Part shown: one piece after another, positions 1-9,191 of the stretch
Numbering within the stretch: the stretch's first letter is position 1
How the letters are laid out: every line of letters starts with the position of its first letter
Source: Rubripirellula sp.
GTDB lineage: Bacteria; Planctomycetota; Planctomycetia; Pirellulales; Pirellulaceae
Length of the DNA: 36,444 nucleotides
NCBI GenBank assembly: GCA_029213145.1
Contig: JARGNK010000069.1
Coordinates: forward strand, 1-36,444
Reading direction: 5' to 3'
The notes under the pieces: generated by a model
What the model was told of the DNA's origin: nothing
What the model saw: only the letters and a program-made list of their open reading frames with translations
Database searches by the model: none
Position numbers and translations under genes: made by a program

Positions 1-1
1 A

Positions 2-3000
2 CTAAGTGGCACCTTCTTTGATCAATTTGATCAGATCTTCGGTGTTCATTTTGGCAGCTCGGTCGGAACCGTCTAACACACCGGCGACCAACTCGCGTTT
101 GTCGGCGTGCATTTCCAAAATCTGCTCTTCGATCGTCCCCTCAGCGACCAACCGGTAAACAGTGACCGGTCGTTCTTGCCCGATTCGGTGCGCTCGGTCA
201 GTCGCCTGATCTTCAACGGCCGGATTCCACCACGGATCAAGGTGAATCACGTAATCGGCCCCAGTCAAATTCAAACCGGTCCCCCCCGCCTTGAGTGAGA
301 TGAGGAACAACTCACCTTCGCCTTCTTGGAATGCATCGACACGACGCTGCCGCTCTTTCGCGGGTGTCGCCCCAACCAGGTACTGATAGTCGATCGATTT
401 CTTATCCAAAGATTCGCGAATCACATCAAGATGCTTCACGAACTGACTGAAAATCAGCGCCCGGTGCTGACCTTCACGCAACTCGTCGATCAACGACATC
501 AGCAAAGTCAATTTCGCGGAACCTTGCCCCCAACTCGGGTCGACTAACTTTGGATGACAGGCGATTTGCCGCAACCGAGTCAACCAAGCAAGCGTTCGAA
601 TTCGCCGCTGGCCCGCCTGACCCTGCGCTTCGCCTGCTGCATTGAGTTCAGCCAAGGCTGACAGGCGAGTGTCCTCGTAAATTTTGCGTTCTTCCGCACT
701 TAATTCCGCCTGCAGTGTAATTTCCGTTCGCGGTGGCAACTCTTTCAGCACACGGCTCTTGGTACGACGCAGAATAAAGGGCCGCATCAGCCTAGCAAGA
801 GATTCACGACGGTCGGGATCTCTGTGACGCTCGATTGGTTCAGCGAATCGGTTACGAAAACGATCCCATGAACCGAGCAACCCAGGGCTGATTGTGCGGA
901 ACAAACTCCACAACTCCCCGAGATGATTCTCCAGCGGAGTCCCCGATAAACCGATCCTCCAATTCGCCTCGATTAATCGAACCGCTTGAGAAGTCTTGGT
1001 TTGCGAGTTCTTGATGAATTGAGCCTCGTCAAGGACCAAGGTGTTCCAGCGGACAGACGAGAAATTCTTCACGTCACGTTGCAACAATTGGTAGCTAACA
1101 ATGACCAAGTCGCCTGGGCCAGCCGACTCGACGAGTTTTTGACGATCGGCATCACGATATAAATGAGGCGACAGGTTGGGAGCAAACCGATGGGTCTCAC
1201 GTACCCAATTCTCACCAACGCTGGTCGGTGCAACCACCAATGCCGGCCCCTCATCGGCACGGTTTACCAAGACACCAAGCGTCTGAACGGTTTTCCCCAA
1301 ACCCATATCATCGGCCAACACTCCACCAACGCCCCAAGCGCTCAAACGCGACAGCCACTGATAACCATCGAGCTGGTAATCCCGCAACGTGGCATCCAAA
1401 TCCGTCGGCTGCTGAGGGGTCCAAGCCGCTAAATCCTCTAATCGCTTCAGTGAGTCGTGCCAACGTGCAGAGGCCTCCAACGGCACATCGGTACTGATCA
1501 GTTCCTGCACCACTGGAACAGCGGCATCCGCGACTTTCAGTTCACCACGCTCGGCAACTAAAGCATCACCCAACTGCTGCAGTCGCCGTCGGAACTGTTC
1601 ACTGATCCGAGCGAATTGACGATCGCCCACTTGGACCAGCGACCGGTTGTCACGGACTGCTGCCAACAACTCCGCTAACGGTACTTCCCGACCGTCGAGA
1701 GAGATCGAACCACTCAGCCCAAACCAGTCCCGACCATCGTCGATCTGAACCCGCAGTGCACCAGGAGTAATTTCTCCGCGCACACGAATCGACTCACCTT
1801 CCGGCCAAATCAATCGGGGCGTACTTTCACCGCCGTTATAAAATGCCGCCAGCAATTCCAGAGCCTGCTCATCGGTTTCCGCGACCCAACCGTACAACCC
1901 ATCCGTGGTGAAGCGATCAAGATCAAACTGTTGGCGAATCTGATCGGCATGCTGTTTCTCTTGTTCCAGATCACGCCTCAGCCGCACTGGGCCAACATCG
2001 GTCAGGCAGGGCACAATCTGAGGTGCGTGCCCAGGCACTAATAAATCGCGGAAGCGTTCATCATGCATTCCCAAGGCGACGTGCACCCCGGCGCCGAGAC
2101 GTGGTCGTAATTCGACCACCAACTCCGCTTGAATCTCCTCGATCGGGCCAGCCAGTTGCGGTGGCAGACCGACATGGAGCAACGAATCCAACGCGCCACA
2201 TCCCACCGCAAAACGTGATGCAGCTTCGGAATCCAGCAACACATCATCGAGCGAGGAATCGAGCAGCACTGAGATAATGTCGGTTGCTCGCGGATCGCGC
2301 AACGTGCAAAGAATCAGGCGGTTTTGCTTCTTATCGGCCAACGCAATCAAGGGCTCCACCGCACTGGCTTGGCCGCAGATCATCTGGCACTGGCTGATGT
2401 CGACTTTCATCCCGCTGACCGCCAAGTGTGGCCGGAATAAAATGTCAGCCTTCGTTTCGTCATCGGCCGCTTCAGCACCTTCGGCTGCCACCTGCTCGGC
2501 AATATCAGTTTCAATCTCGCCCGATTCGTCTCGCTCTACCGGTTCAAGTCGGAATGTCAACTCAGCTGAATGAACCGTAATCGGCGTCGCCTTCGCGTCA
2601 TCCCAACCTACACATGGGTGGCCTACCAGCTGCACAAGCGCCCGAAATTCGTCGTAGTGCTCTTCTTCGAATGAATAACTCGGCTTCGAAACCAAAGACG
2701 CGATCCGCCCATCGACTAAGCGGGAGGTAAAATCACGCCGCAACAGATCGTAAGGGCGAATCTCTTTACCCTTCGTCCAACCCTTCCCATTCTTTCGTGG
2801 CCGCTGCTCATATGGCTTGATGGAAATTGGGCTGTAATAGCGAGAGCTACCGAAACCGACCCGCCACTGCAACCGCGTCGTGTCGGGCGTTTCCGGCTCG
2901 GCAACCGCATCGGAAGCAACTCGCAGCAAGTCCTCGACCAAATCGCGGCCGGAAGCCAATTCGTCGACCTTCAGTTCACCAAAGAACTCAAGCACATCCG

Positions 3001-3397
3001 AGACGGAACGACGTCCTAGCTGCTCCTGAAGCCACCAAGCGATCGCTAGAGAGTGACAACACCCTTCCGTCTCGTCATCCTGGAAGTCGCGACAATCACA
3101 CCCCGGAACGGCATTTACGGTCAACTCGTCGGCACCGTAATCGAACGACTCTTTGTCTTCGTCACGCTGCTTGCTGACGATAATCTCGATCGTTGATGCA
3201 ACCGGCCGTTGACGATTACCTTTCACACTGAATTCGAGCCGAAACGACTCATTGATCTGATGAATCGTCGGCGATTCAATCGTCATCATTGCCGCCCGCT
3301 TGTCGAGCGACTCATCATGGGAATCGACCAACCGCTCTGCCGCTTCAGCAACTAATAAACCAAAGTCCCCGATGACGTCGTCGGACATCAAATCCAT
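2..3397 (-). CDS. SWIM zinc-finger SNF2-family DNA helicase/translocase
   Basis: Predicted ATP-dependent DNA translocase of the bacterial SNF2/RapA-like group, 1131 residues, probably acting on protein-DNA or RNA polymerase complexes. A SWIM-type zinc finger lies near residues 98-118 (CDC followed by CCH). A long middle region of unknown fold follows. The two-lobe helicase core starts around residue 680: Walker A LADDMGLGKT near 697, a DEAQ box (VLDEAQFIKN) near 790, motif III LSGTPLENHLGELWSLF, and in the second lobe SLKAGGTGLNLTGAD and the arginine-finger motif ATDRAHRIGQ. The C-terminus (EGTIEEQILEMH) is standard, so the gene looks complete, with its TAG stop at the window edge. The ATG at 3395-3397 is followed by a second ATG three codons later; no clear Shine-Dalgarno sequence separates them. 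SNF2 identity is firm; the biological target cannot be read from sequence. Confidence 0.95.
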   Translation of the reverse strand: MDLMSDDVIGDFGLLVAEAAERLVDSHDESLDKRAAMMTIESPTIHQINESFRLEFSVKGNRQRPVASTIEIIVSKQRDEDKESFDYGADELTVNAVPGCDCRDFQDDETEGCCHSLAIAWWLQEQLGRRSVSDVLEFFGELKVDELASGRDLVEDLLRVASDAVAEPETPDTTRLQWRVGFGSSRYYSPISIKPYEQRPRKNGKGWTKGKEIRPYDLLRRDFTSRLVDGRIASLVSKPSYSFEEEHYDEFRALVQLVGHPCVGWDDAKATPITVHSAELTFRLEPVERDESGEIETDIAEQVAAEGAEAADDETKADILFRPHLAVSGMKVDISQCQMICGQASAVEPLIALADKKQNRLILCTLRDPRATDIISVLLDSSLDDVLLDSEAASRFAVGCGALDSLLHVGLPPQLAGPIEEIQAELVVELRPRLGAGVHVALGMHDERFRDLLVPGHAPQIVPCLTDVGPVRLRRDLEQEKQHADQIRQQFDLDRFTTDGLYGWVAETDEQALELLAAFYNGGESTPRLIWPEGESIRVRGEITPGALRVQIDDGRDWFGLSGSISLDGREVPLAELLAAVRDNRSLVQVGDRQFARISEQFRRRLQQLGDALVAERGELKVADAAVPVVQELISTDVPLEASARWHDSLKRLEDLAAWTPQQPTDLDATLRDYQLDGYQWLSRLSAWGVGGVLADDMGLGKTVQTLGVLVNRADEGPALVVAPTSVGENWVRETHRFAPNLSPHLYRDADRQKLVESAGPGDLVIVSYQLLQRDVKNFSSVRWNTLVLDEAQFIKNSQTKTSQAVRLIEANWRIGLSGTPLENHLGELWSLFRTISPGLLGSWDRFRNRFAEPIERHRDPDRRESLARLMRPFILRRTKSRVLKELPPRTEITLQAELSAEERKIYEDTRLSALAELNAAGEAQGQAGQRRIRTLAWLTRLRQIACHPKLVDPSWGQGSAKLTLLMSLIDELREGQHRALIFSQFVKHLDVIRESLDKKSIDYQYLVGATPAKERQRRVDAFQEGEGELFLISLKAGGTGLNLTGADYVIHLDPWWNPAVEDQATDRAHRIGQERPVTVYRLVAEGTIEEQILEMHADKRELVAGVLDGSDRAAKMNTEDLIKLIKEGAT

Positions 3398-4225
3398 ACC
3401 GTGCTATCCAATGCGAAGAAGATTCCAGACGTGGGCTTTCCTGCGCGGCCGACGCCAATTCGTTATTTTACCACGGCCAATTATTTATGGCAGGGGTTGA
3501 CCGACCAGGAAACATCAATCAAACGACGTCCGTGAATGAATGGACAACCTTGGCCGCCAGCAAGTTAGTCCCTGTGCTAATCGATTACCAATTTTTCCCT
3601 TCGAAACGTCGCCGCTCACGCCCCCAATCATTGACCTCTTGCCTCGGAGTGAGAGCCAATCGCAATGCGGTGTCCCAGCTTCTGATTATCGGACCGCAAG
3701 AAACACCCAAAATCGCTCCTTGCGTCCGTGAGGTGGGTCCACCAGCCGAATCCAATTAAAACTACCCTTAAGAGGATAGGACGCTCGTCAACGTTATTTC
3801 CAAGCTGAACAATGCCTCGGACCGCAAAAGAATGGACGGTTGCGAGAACAGCCAACCTTTAGCATTCGAATTCTTTACCCCCGAATGCCAAAACTGATGC
3901 CCAACATTGAGAGAAGCGTGCTTCGGGACGCGACCAACCAGGAATGTTTCAATCTGTATCAGGGGGGACGAGGAAGAAGCCGAGCAGAAATCTGCTGCCA
4001 GCGACCTACTCGACAGGCCCATTGTTTCAGCAGAGCCTGCGACACTCGACCACGACCAAATGATGAGCAGTCCTTCCTAAACAGCCATCATTCTGATCGC
4101 TAACCGAAAGGCTCTCACCAGTTCCTGTATCGATACACCCGTCAGGCACTGACAAAAGACCGGTAACCGTGTCGTGAGGGGGTATGATTCATGAGAACGC
4201 CACCTTAACAGAAGATTCTATTCCT
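3398..4225. other. Long intergenic region with no convincing gene
   Basis: About 830 bases between the start of the SNF2 gene and the exported coiled-coil gene. Open frames on both strands are short and overlapping, and lack recognisable domains, signal peptides and ribosome binding sites. No tRNA-like cloverleaf or intrinsic terminator was seen. The 3' part must hold the promoter of the downstream gene, and the first bases the promoter of the SNF2 gene. A decayed gene or an RNA gene is possible but not supported. Confidence 0.5.
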
Positions 4226-4975
4226 ATGGTTCGCCCAATCTCCCTGCTCATTGTTCTTGCCTGCCTGTGCCTACCTGAAAATGCTGCCGTCTCGCAAACG
4301 GCATCCCAATTGCGTCGCGATCGACTGCAAGGGACGTTCGATATACAAAACGCCCAAATCGGCGAGCAACGGGTGCAAAGGCAAACTGAAATCAGCCGAC
4401 TCGAAGAAGCACTGAGAACCATCGAAGATCGGTTGACCCGACTGGAAAGAAAGGCCGCAACAAGCTCACCGCTACCGCTCATCACGATGGCCGAAGCCAA
4501 TGCCGGCGTCGAATTCGCCATCGCCCAATTGCGAGAAAGCGAACGACTCCATACCGAGGGCAAGATTACGGATGTCCTTTTAGCCCAGCATCGGCTTGAT
4601 CACGTGCGAGCCGTGGAGCAACGCAAAACATCCAAGTTCGCACACGCTGATCGATTGATCGCCCTAGAAATGGAGTTGCTCTATTGTGAGCAGGCGTTGG
4701 AAGAACAGACGCAGCAACAGCGTCATCTGGAACGACTGGTCGCCAAAGGCTACAGTTCATCTGATGGCCTGAAGCAGATTGCGTATGATGTCGCAATCGC
4801 CAACAAACAGGTGCAACGAGCGCGTTTCCGACTGGCGGTCCAACAACGCTCGAGCGGGGAATTGAACCCGAAAACGATCCTTGAATCAGATGCCAGTACC
4901 GGCCAACCATTACCAAGCCCGACACCAGCCATTAAACCGAATCCCACAGACCCCAAAAACACAAAGACACCTTAA
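4226..4975 (+). CDS. Exported alpha-helical (coiled-coil) protein of unknown function
   Basis: Hypothetical exported protein, 249 residues from the chosen ATG. I chose 4226 because it starts a clean signal peptide: MVRPISLLIVLACLCLPENA, basic residue then hydrophobic core, with probable cleavage near AAVSQ. An in-frame ATG at 4184 would place 14 polar residues in front of it. The mature part is strongly helical and rich in Glu, Gln and Arg, for example ISRLEEALRTIEDRLTRLER. Around residues 150-215 there is a helix-turn-helix pattern with ERLVAKGYSSSDGLKQ, reminiscent of the alpha-hairpins of HlyD-type adaptors and TolC-like proteins. That is resemblance only: there is no lipoyl domain or beta-barrel. 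The tail is Pro/Thr-rich. It lies upstream of a ferredoxin gene on the same strand, separated by 188 bases containing an 18-bp repeat, so co-transcription is uncertain. Confidence 0.7.
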   Translation: MVRPISLLIVLACLCLPENAAVSQTASQLRRDRLQGTFDIQNAQIGEQRVQRQTEISRLEEALRTIEDRLTRLERKAATSSPLPLITMAEANAGVEFAIAQLRESERLHTEGKITDVLLAQHRLDHVRAVEQRKTSKFAHADRLIALEMELLYCEQALEEQTQQQRHLERLVAKGYSSSDGLKQIAYDVAIANKQVQRARFRLAVQQRSSGELNPKTILESDASTGQPLPSPTPAIKPNPTDPKNTKTP

Positions 4976-5023
4976 TAACAGGGAAGCCGAGAATAACAGG
5001 GAAGCCGAGAATAACAGGGAAGA
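4975..5023. repeat. 18-bp direct tandem repeat, about 2.7 copies
   Basis: Unit ATAACAGGGAAGCCGAGA is present exactly at 4975-4992 and 4993-5010, and a third copy begins at 5011 and diverges after AAGA. It begins at the last base of the preceding stop codon, so it sits in the 3' untranslated region of the coiled-coil gene. No function is evident. Confidence 0.9.
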
Positions 5024-5092
5024 CAATTGCGATCCAACTACCGCGAAGCTAGCTTCACCGCTAGCCGTTCACTGACAATACGCCGCACGAAA

Positions 5093-5110
5093 AACCAGCG
5101 GTTGCTGGTT
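5093..5110 (+). promoter_or_regulatory. Short perfect hairpin upstream of the ferredoxin gene
   Basis: AACCAGC and GCTGGTT form a perfect 7-bp stem with a GGTT tetraloop, 53 bases before the ferredoxin start. The following bases (AATGTAATATTTCC) are AT-rich but not a clean T-run, so it could be a weak terminator of the upstream gene or a leader structure. The hairpin is visible; its role is a guess. Confidence 0.4.
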
Positions 5111-5163
5111 AATGTAATATTTCCTCAACAACCAAAAACCATTCACATCAGGTAACAACGCAG

Positions 5164-5529
5164 ATGCCCAAATTAACCATCGAAGGTCTCGGTGAATTCG
5201 AAGTCCCCGCCGGTAAACGTTTGACGCAGGCACTCGTCGACGAAGCTGGCACAGATCAACTGCATGCTTGTGGCGGTCAGTCGAAATGCACAAGCTGCCG
5301 CGTCCAATTCTTTGACGGCGAACCAGCAAGAATCACCGAAGCAGAAAAAGAAACCCTGCGAGTTCGAGAAGTCACCGAAACGGGCGTGAGACTAAGTTGC
5401 CAAATCACCTGCGACCAGGACATGACCGTTCGGCTAATCAGCCGACTGGAGGGGAGTGGTCGCGCCGATCAAGGCTCACCCGTAAGCGATCACATCGAAC
5501 CGAGTCCCGTCTGGACCGACCGGGAATGA
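5164..5529 (+). CDS. 2Fe-2S ferredoxin, adrenodoxin/vertebrate-type spacing
   Basis: Small soluble electron carrier of 121 residues with a beta-grasp ferredoxin fold. The four cluster cysteines are C36, C42, C45 and C79, giving C-x5-C-x2-C-x33-C, the spacing of adrenodoxin-like rather than plant-type ferredoxins. The motif ACGGQSKCTSCRV is typical. The N-terminus (LTIEGLGEFEVPAGKRLTQAL) matches the first beta-hairpin and helix of the fold, supporting the ATG at 5164. After the last cysteine there is an extra acidic, Pro-rich tail of about 30 residues. No reductase or oxygenase partner lies nearby, so the redox partner is unknown. The gene ends 7 bases before the end of the convergent hydrolase gene, with no terminator between them. 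Confidence 0.9.
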   Translation: MPKLTIEGLGEFEVPAGKRLTQALVDEAGTDQLHACGGQSKCTSCRVQFFDGEPARITEAEKETLRVREVTETGVRLSCQITCDQDMTVRLISRLEGSGRADQGSPVSDHIEPSPVWTDRE

Positions 5530-5536
5530 TAACGTG

Positions 5537-6520
5537 TCAATCGAACCAACTCGTCAACACCTCATCCATCCAACACTGGCCGCGTTGATCAATGAAACCA
5601 ACGTGGCCGCCGGTCGGGGCGACTACCAATCGAGCCATCGGTGACCAGTCTGCCGCTTCATCGGTAAAGCATCCAATCGGAACTATTGGATCGTCTTCTG
5701 CGACCAGCACTAGGGTAGGGATCGGAAGTTGGTGCATTACCCGCTTTGCGGAAGATTCGCGGTAATACTCAGCAGCGTCACTAAAACCACTCAGCGGTGC
5801 TGTAATCTGTTCATCCAGTTGCCAAAGCGTTCTCGGCGTGCCCCTTTTTCGGTGCCGCTGATAATCCTCTCGCTCGGATACTTTGTCGGGAATTCTCGTC
5901 AGAAGCGATCGAATAAAATAATAGTTGTACGGCCGCATCCGCCAACGATTCATGTTGTGACTGCAACGGGTCAGATCCAACGGCGGCGCAACAACTGCGA
6001 TCCGTTCAAGACGTGAAAACCACTCGGGAGTCGAGTCGATGCCCGCTCCCACGCGACCGACCGCCCGCAGCGCTTGATTGCCACCTAACGAGACTGCAGT
6101 CATCAGCAACGGACCCGATGAGGAGATTTCGGCCAGACGCGTCAACGCCGCCATCACATCATCACTGCGTCCCGCATGAGTCACTTGCCTGCAAAGTGTC
6201 GCTGCGGCACCACAACCCCGCATGTCCATTCGAAATACCCGAAATCCACGCTGGAACCAATGCGTCGCCAAACGCAGCATATAAGGCGATTGATGACACC
6301 CCGACAGCCCGTGCACCAACAGCATGGAAGCATCCCCCGCCTGCCAACAGGATGGCCGATCCTCATGCAGGACGATTGCGTCACCGTCAGGCAAATCGAC
6401 AAAATGCTGCTGAGGGCTCAAAGGTGTTGCCGGGACCGACCTGACACCGACCAGCGTTTGCAAATGACCTCCCCGCAACCAGCGGTGGGGTTCAAAAAGA
6501 GGCGGCTGAAACTCATTCAT
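5537..6520 (-). CDS. YheT-family alpha/beta hydrolase (UPF0017/COG0429)
   Basis: Predicted serine hydrolase of the YheT/ABHD1-3 family, 327 residues, close to the usual length. The family hallmark RGGHLQTL is at residues 16-23, near the N-terminus, confirming the start. The nucleophile elbow is AVSLGGNQ with Ser144. The acid is in AEDDPIVP (Asp275 or 276) and the catalytic histidine in GGHVGF (His305), so the triad is complete. The oxyanion-hole region is LLVHGLSG at about 67-74. Members act on esters or lipids, but the natural substrate is unknown in bacteria. Its start codon lies 23 bases from that of the divergent thpR gene, so the two promoters must overlap or lie inside the coding regions. 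Confidence 0.9.
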   Translation of the reverse strand: MNEFQPPLFEPHRWLRGGHLQTLVGVRSVPATPLSPQQHFVDLPDGDAIVLHEDRPSCWQAGDASMLLVHGLSGCHQSPYMLRLATHWFQRGFRVFRMDMRGCGAAATLCRQVTHAGRSDDVMAALTRLAEISSSGPLLMTAVSLGGNQALRAVGRVGAGIDSTPEWFSRLERIAVVAPPLDLTRCSHNMNRWRMRPYNYYFIRSLLTRIPDKVSEREDYQRHRKRGTPRTLWQLDEQITAPLSGFSDAAEYYRESSAKRVMHQLPIPTLVLVAEDDPIVPIGCFTDEAADWSPMARLVVAPTGGHVGFIDQRGQCWMDEVLTSWFD

Positions 6521-6543
6521 CTTTCCGTGTACGATCTCCTGTT

Positions 6544-7116
6544 ATGAATACTATTCGCTCTTTCATCTCGATCCCCTTGGCGAAAGATGTACTCCGCGGC
6601 GGCGTCCGGTTACTCCAACGGTTAAGCCATCCCGGTGACGGAATCAAGTGGGTGCCTACCGATAACTTTCATCTCACTCTCAAATTCCTGGGTGAAGTGG
6701 ATAATACGGAAGTTCCCAAAGTGTGCCAGGCAATCCGAGAAATCTGCCAACATTCGACTCCATTCGAACTCTCGTTTGCCGGCACCGGCGCGTTCCCAGA
6801 TATTTCACGAGCTCGGGTCGTGTGGGTCGGCATTGACGATCCCAGCGGAGAACTGACCCGTCTCGCCACGGAACTCGACAAAAAACTGGCTGACCTCGGT
6901 TTCAAAAGAGAATCTCGTGACTACACACCCCACCTCACACTAGGACGCACCAAGAGTGGCAGTCGCCGGGCCAATCCAGAAGTGATCGAACGACTCCAGC
7001 AAGAACAGGATGTCGATCTCGGCATTATGCAAGTCAGTGAACTTCACCTCATGGCCAGCTTTCTCGACAAGCAAGGGCCAACGTACCAAGTGATGGACAC
7101 GATCGAATTGGGCTAA
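6544..7116 (+). CDS. thpR: RNA 2',3'-cyclic phosphodiesterase (LigT/2H family)
   Basis: ThpR hydrolyses 2',3'-cyclic phosphates on RNA ends to 2'-phosphates and is a cytosolic member of the 2H phosphoesterase superfamily. The protein is 190 residues, the normal length. Both catalytic motifs are present: HLTL at residues 43-46 inside NFHLTLKFLG, and HLTL at 130-133 inside YTPHLTLGR. The N-terminus MNTIRSFISIPL is also typical (RxFxAI/VxL in the family), supporting the ATG at 6544. It is transcribed away from the yheT-like gene with only 23 bases between the starts. No partner gene is adjacent, so it is probably monocistronic. The 184-base gap after it contains no clear terminator. Confidence 0.93.
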   Translation: MNTIRSFISIPLAKDVLRGGVRLLQRLSHPGDGIKWVPTDNFHLTLKFLGEVDNTEVPKVCQAIREICQHSTPFELSFAGTGAFPDISRARVVWVGIDDPSGELTRLATELDKKLADLGFKRESRDYTPHLTLGRTKSGSRRANPEVIERLQQEQDVDLGIMQVSELHLMASFLDKQGPTYQVMDTIELG

Positions 7117-7300
7117 GGTGAATTCGGCAACGATATCAATGGTGAAACGTGCCGAAAAAACGATGGATTCGTGCGAACGAACGCTCGATGATGGATGACG
7201 CTGCCGGGGCCCTCGAGCAAACAGCGGCCTCGTATCACTCTAGCAAGGTCCTACTCTGCCTGCCCTCGCAAGAACCTGATCACCAGCGGTGGAGCATTCC

Positions 7301-8929
7301 TTAATTGGTGATCTCGAACGGAATGCTTGCTTGTCCATACTTTTTGCCAACGACATCTTCCATCGTTAATTGCAGCCGATAGGTTCCCGCAGAAAGCTGG
7401 GCGGGCAAATGCATTTGATAGGCGATGAAATAGTCACGCAAATAATTGGACGAGATCTGTTGATCCTCCGGTAGCAACTGAGAGACGACCTTCTCATTGG
7501 ACTCATTGAAGATGTCGTAACTCCCCTGCAAGTGTGTCTCAAAACCTTTTTCCTGCTCCTTCACGGTAAAGTTTTCAATCTCGCAGTAGAGAATGACCTG
7601 CTGACCAGAATCAAATCGATTCCCCGTGAAAGTGGTGATCTGTCCGTAGGACTCAATCTCGGTGCAAAAAGCAAGCGATCGCACTTCGAGTGAATCAGTG
7701 GCTGCAGCCGCGAATTTTGCTGCTTCGCGAATCTGAGGGAGCGCCGCAGTAAACCGGCGGCCTGTGACGGGATGGCCCTGCGGATCAATCATTGTCCACA
7801 GCCCCAACATTTGATGCCGCAAAAATTCCTGCTCAAATCGCGGCAAATCATCCATTCTTTCAACCGCCCCATCCGGATCACCAGACAAAACCATCAGGTG
7901 ACGCACTCGAATTAGACGACTCAATCGCTCAGATTCACTCTCGCCTTCCTTAGGCTTCGCTAATCTTTTCAAGATTGAAGCGTACAGAACGCGATCTGAG
8001 AGCTGACTTGTTAATTCGGTGGGGTCGACATCAATCTGCAAGCTTGAATCAAGTGCCGCGCGGGAAATCGCTCCAGCCTCACGAGGATCGCCATCGGCCG
8101 AAACCGTCCTAATCAAAGGATCAGATTCCCCCCCCACACCGACCGCGGCTTGGACCATGGGAGCTTCCACTTCCGTCATCACTAATGGTGATTCCTCAAG
8201 AGCACGTGAAGCCGGTTCAGCAGGTGCTGCTGAAACCTCGTCATTCAATACGGGTGGATCGATCGGGGCCTTTTCGCTTACCGCAACCGCCGGGGACGTT
8301 TCCGTTGGGGAATCAATTCGCCCTGGTTCAGTTTCGGACATTGTGTTGGTCTTTTCGGGAAGCGCAGGCACGTCATTCACTTCACTGGCAAGCTCGATCT
8401 CATTGGGCTCGGCTGTTTGATTCGCCCGAAGGGCAGTCGCTGCCGCCAAACGCCGCAAAGCCTCGCGTTGGACTTCGGGAGGATAATCACGAAATGCGCT
8501 CATCAATTCTTTCGATTCCGAATCGGGCAGGTTTGCCACATCGCGATCAACCTGGGCGGCCTCGCTCTTGGCGGCCTTCGCAGATAGCGGTGTCTCGTTC
8601 GAACCCTGATCATCGCTCCGATTCTCTTGATCACTGAGGGTCCGTTGAGCGTTATTCGAGTCCCCACCTTCACTAGTGGTGCGATTGCTAGCAGTGCGTG
8701 TCACGTGGGGTGAGGCATCGGATGAACTTGCCTTCGACAAACTCGACGAATCCTCACGCGTCTTGGTGGTTGCCAAACGCTGCTTCGGTTCATCCAGCTT
8801 CGGAAACTGATCGTCCGGTTCACTCGTAATCCGGAGGTTGCGAGCAAACCGCTCTGTGGTCTTACAACCCGTCAAGCACACGGCGGTGAAAGCTAGAACC
8901 AAAAGGATTTTTCGCATTGCAGGGTGCAT
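7301..8929 (-). CDS. Planctomycete lipoprotein with long Ser/Glu-rich linker
   Basis: Predicted lipoprotein of 542 residues and unknown function. The start at 8929 (ATG) is chosen because a GAGG sequence lies 5 bases upstream and the product opens with a lipoprotein signal: MHPAMRKILLVLAFTAVCLT followed by Gly-Cys, lipobox LTGC with Cys22. A longer in-frame extension upstream is Arg-rich and not signal-like. Residues about 30-320 are low-complexity, acidic and Ser/Thr/Ala-rich, probably a disordered spacer across the periplasm. The C-terminal 220 residues are ordered: a helical part (LYASILKRLAKPKEG onward) and a beta-rich part ending LQLTMEDVVGKKYGQASIPF, suggesting an immunoglobulin-like fold. 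I do not recognise a named family. It is convergent with thpR. Confidence 0.75.
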   Translation of the reverse strand: MHPAMRKILLVLAFTAVCLTGCKTTERFARNLRITSEPDDQFPKLDEPKQRLATTKTREDSSSLSKASSSDASPHVTRTASNRTTSEGGDSNNAQRTLSDQENRSDDQGSNETPLSAKAAKSEAAQVDRDVANLPDSESKELMSAFRDYPPEVQREALRRLAAATALRANQTAEPNEIELASEVNDVPALPEKTNTMSETEPGRIDSPTETSPAVAVSEKAPIDPPVLNDEVSAAPAEPASRALEESPLVMTEVEAPMVQAAVGVGGESDPLIRTVSADGDPREAGAISRAALDSSLQIDVDPTELTSQLSDRVLYASILKRLAKPKEGESESERLSRLIRVRHLMVLSGDPDGAVERMDDLPRFEQEFLRHQMLGLWTMIDPQGHPVTGRRFTAALPQIREAAKFAAAATDSLEVRSLAFCTEIESYGQITTFTGNRFDSGQQVILYCEIENFTVKEQEKGFETHLQGSYDIFNESNEKVVSQLLPEDQQISSNYLRDYFIAYQMHLPAQLSAGTYRLQLTMEDVVGKKYGQASIPFEITN

Positions 8930-9116
8930 CCGTGCCTCGCTTGCAAGTCTCACGCGTGAAAAAATTAGATGGGCATTCCGGGAACTCCGGCGCCAAGCGT
9001 GGCGACCATACCTAAAAGCGTCATGCCGCCACAAGTCGAGACCTCGCCCCCCCGACCTTACGACAATCCACTGCAAATCACGATATTTTGGCTGCCGAAT
9101 GCATCATCCCCACAGA

Positions 9117-9191
9117 CCTGGGATGCCCAAACAAAGACACCTGGGATGCCCCAAAAAAACAGCCTGGGCCCCCCATAAAAAAACAGCCTGG
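9117..9191. repeat. Degenerate ~23-bp tandem repeat merging into a terminator
   Basis: The core CCTGG recurs at 9117, 9140, 9162 and 9186, spacing 22-24 bases. The first two units share CCTGGGATGCCC. The last two share the 15-mer AAAAAAACAGCCTGG (9153-9167 and 9177-9191). The fourth unit forms one arm of the intrinsic terminator at 9177-9226, so the array may have grown by duplication of terminator sequence. Confidence 0.75.

Noticed and set aside
3768..4103. Opposing open frames of 84 and 87 codons in the gap before the coiled-coil gene
   Set aside because: They overlap each other almost entirely on opposite strands; no domain or start signals favour either.
8930..9076. Longer N-terminus for the lipoprotein
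   Set aside because: The extension is Arg-rich and would bury the lipoprotein signal; the ATG at 8929 has GAGG upstream.
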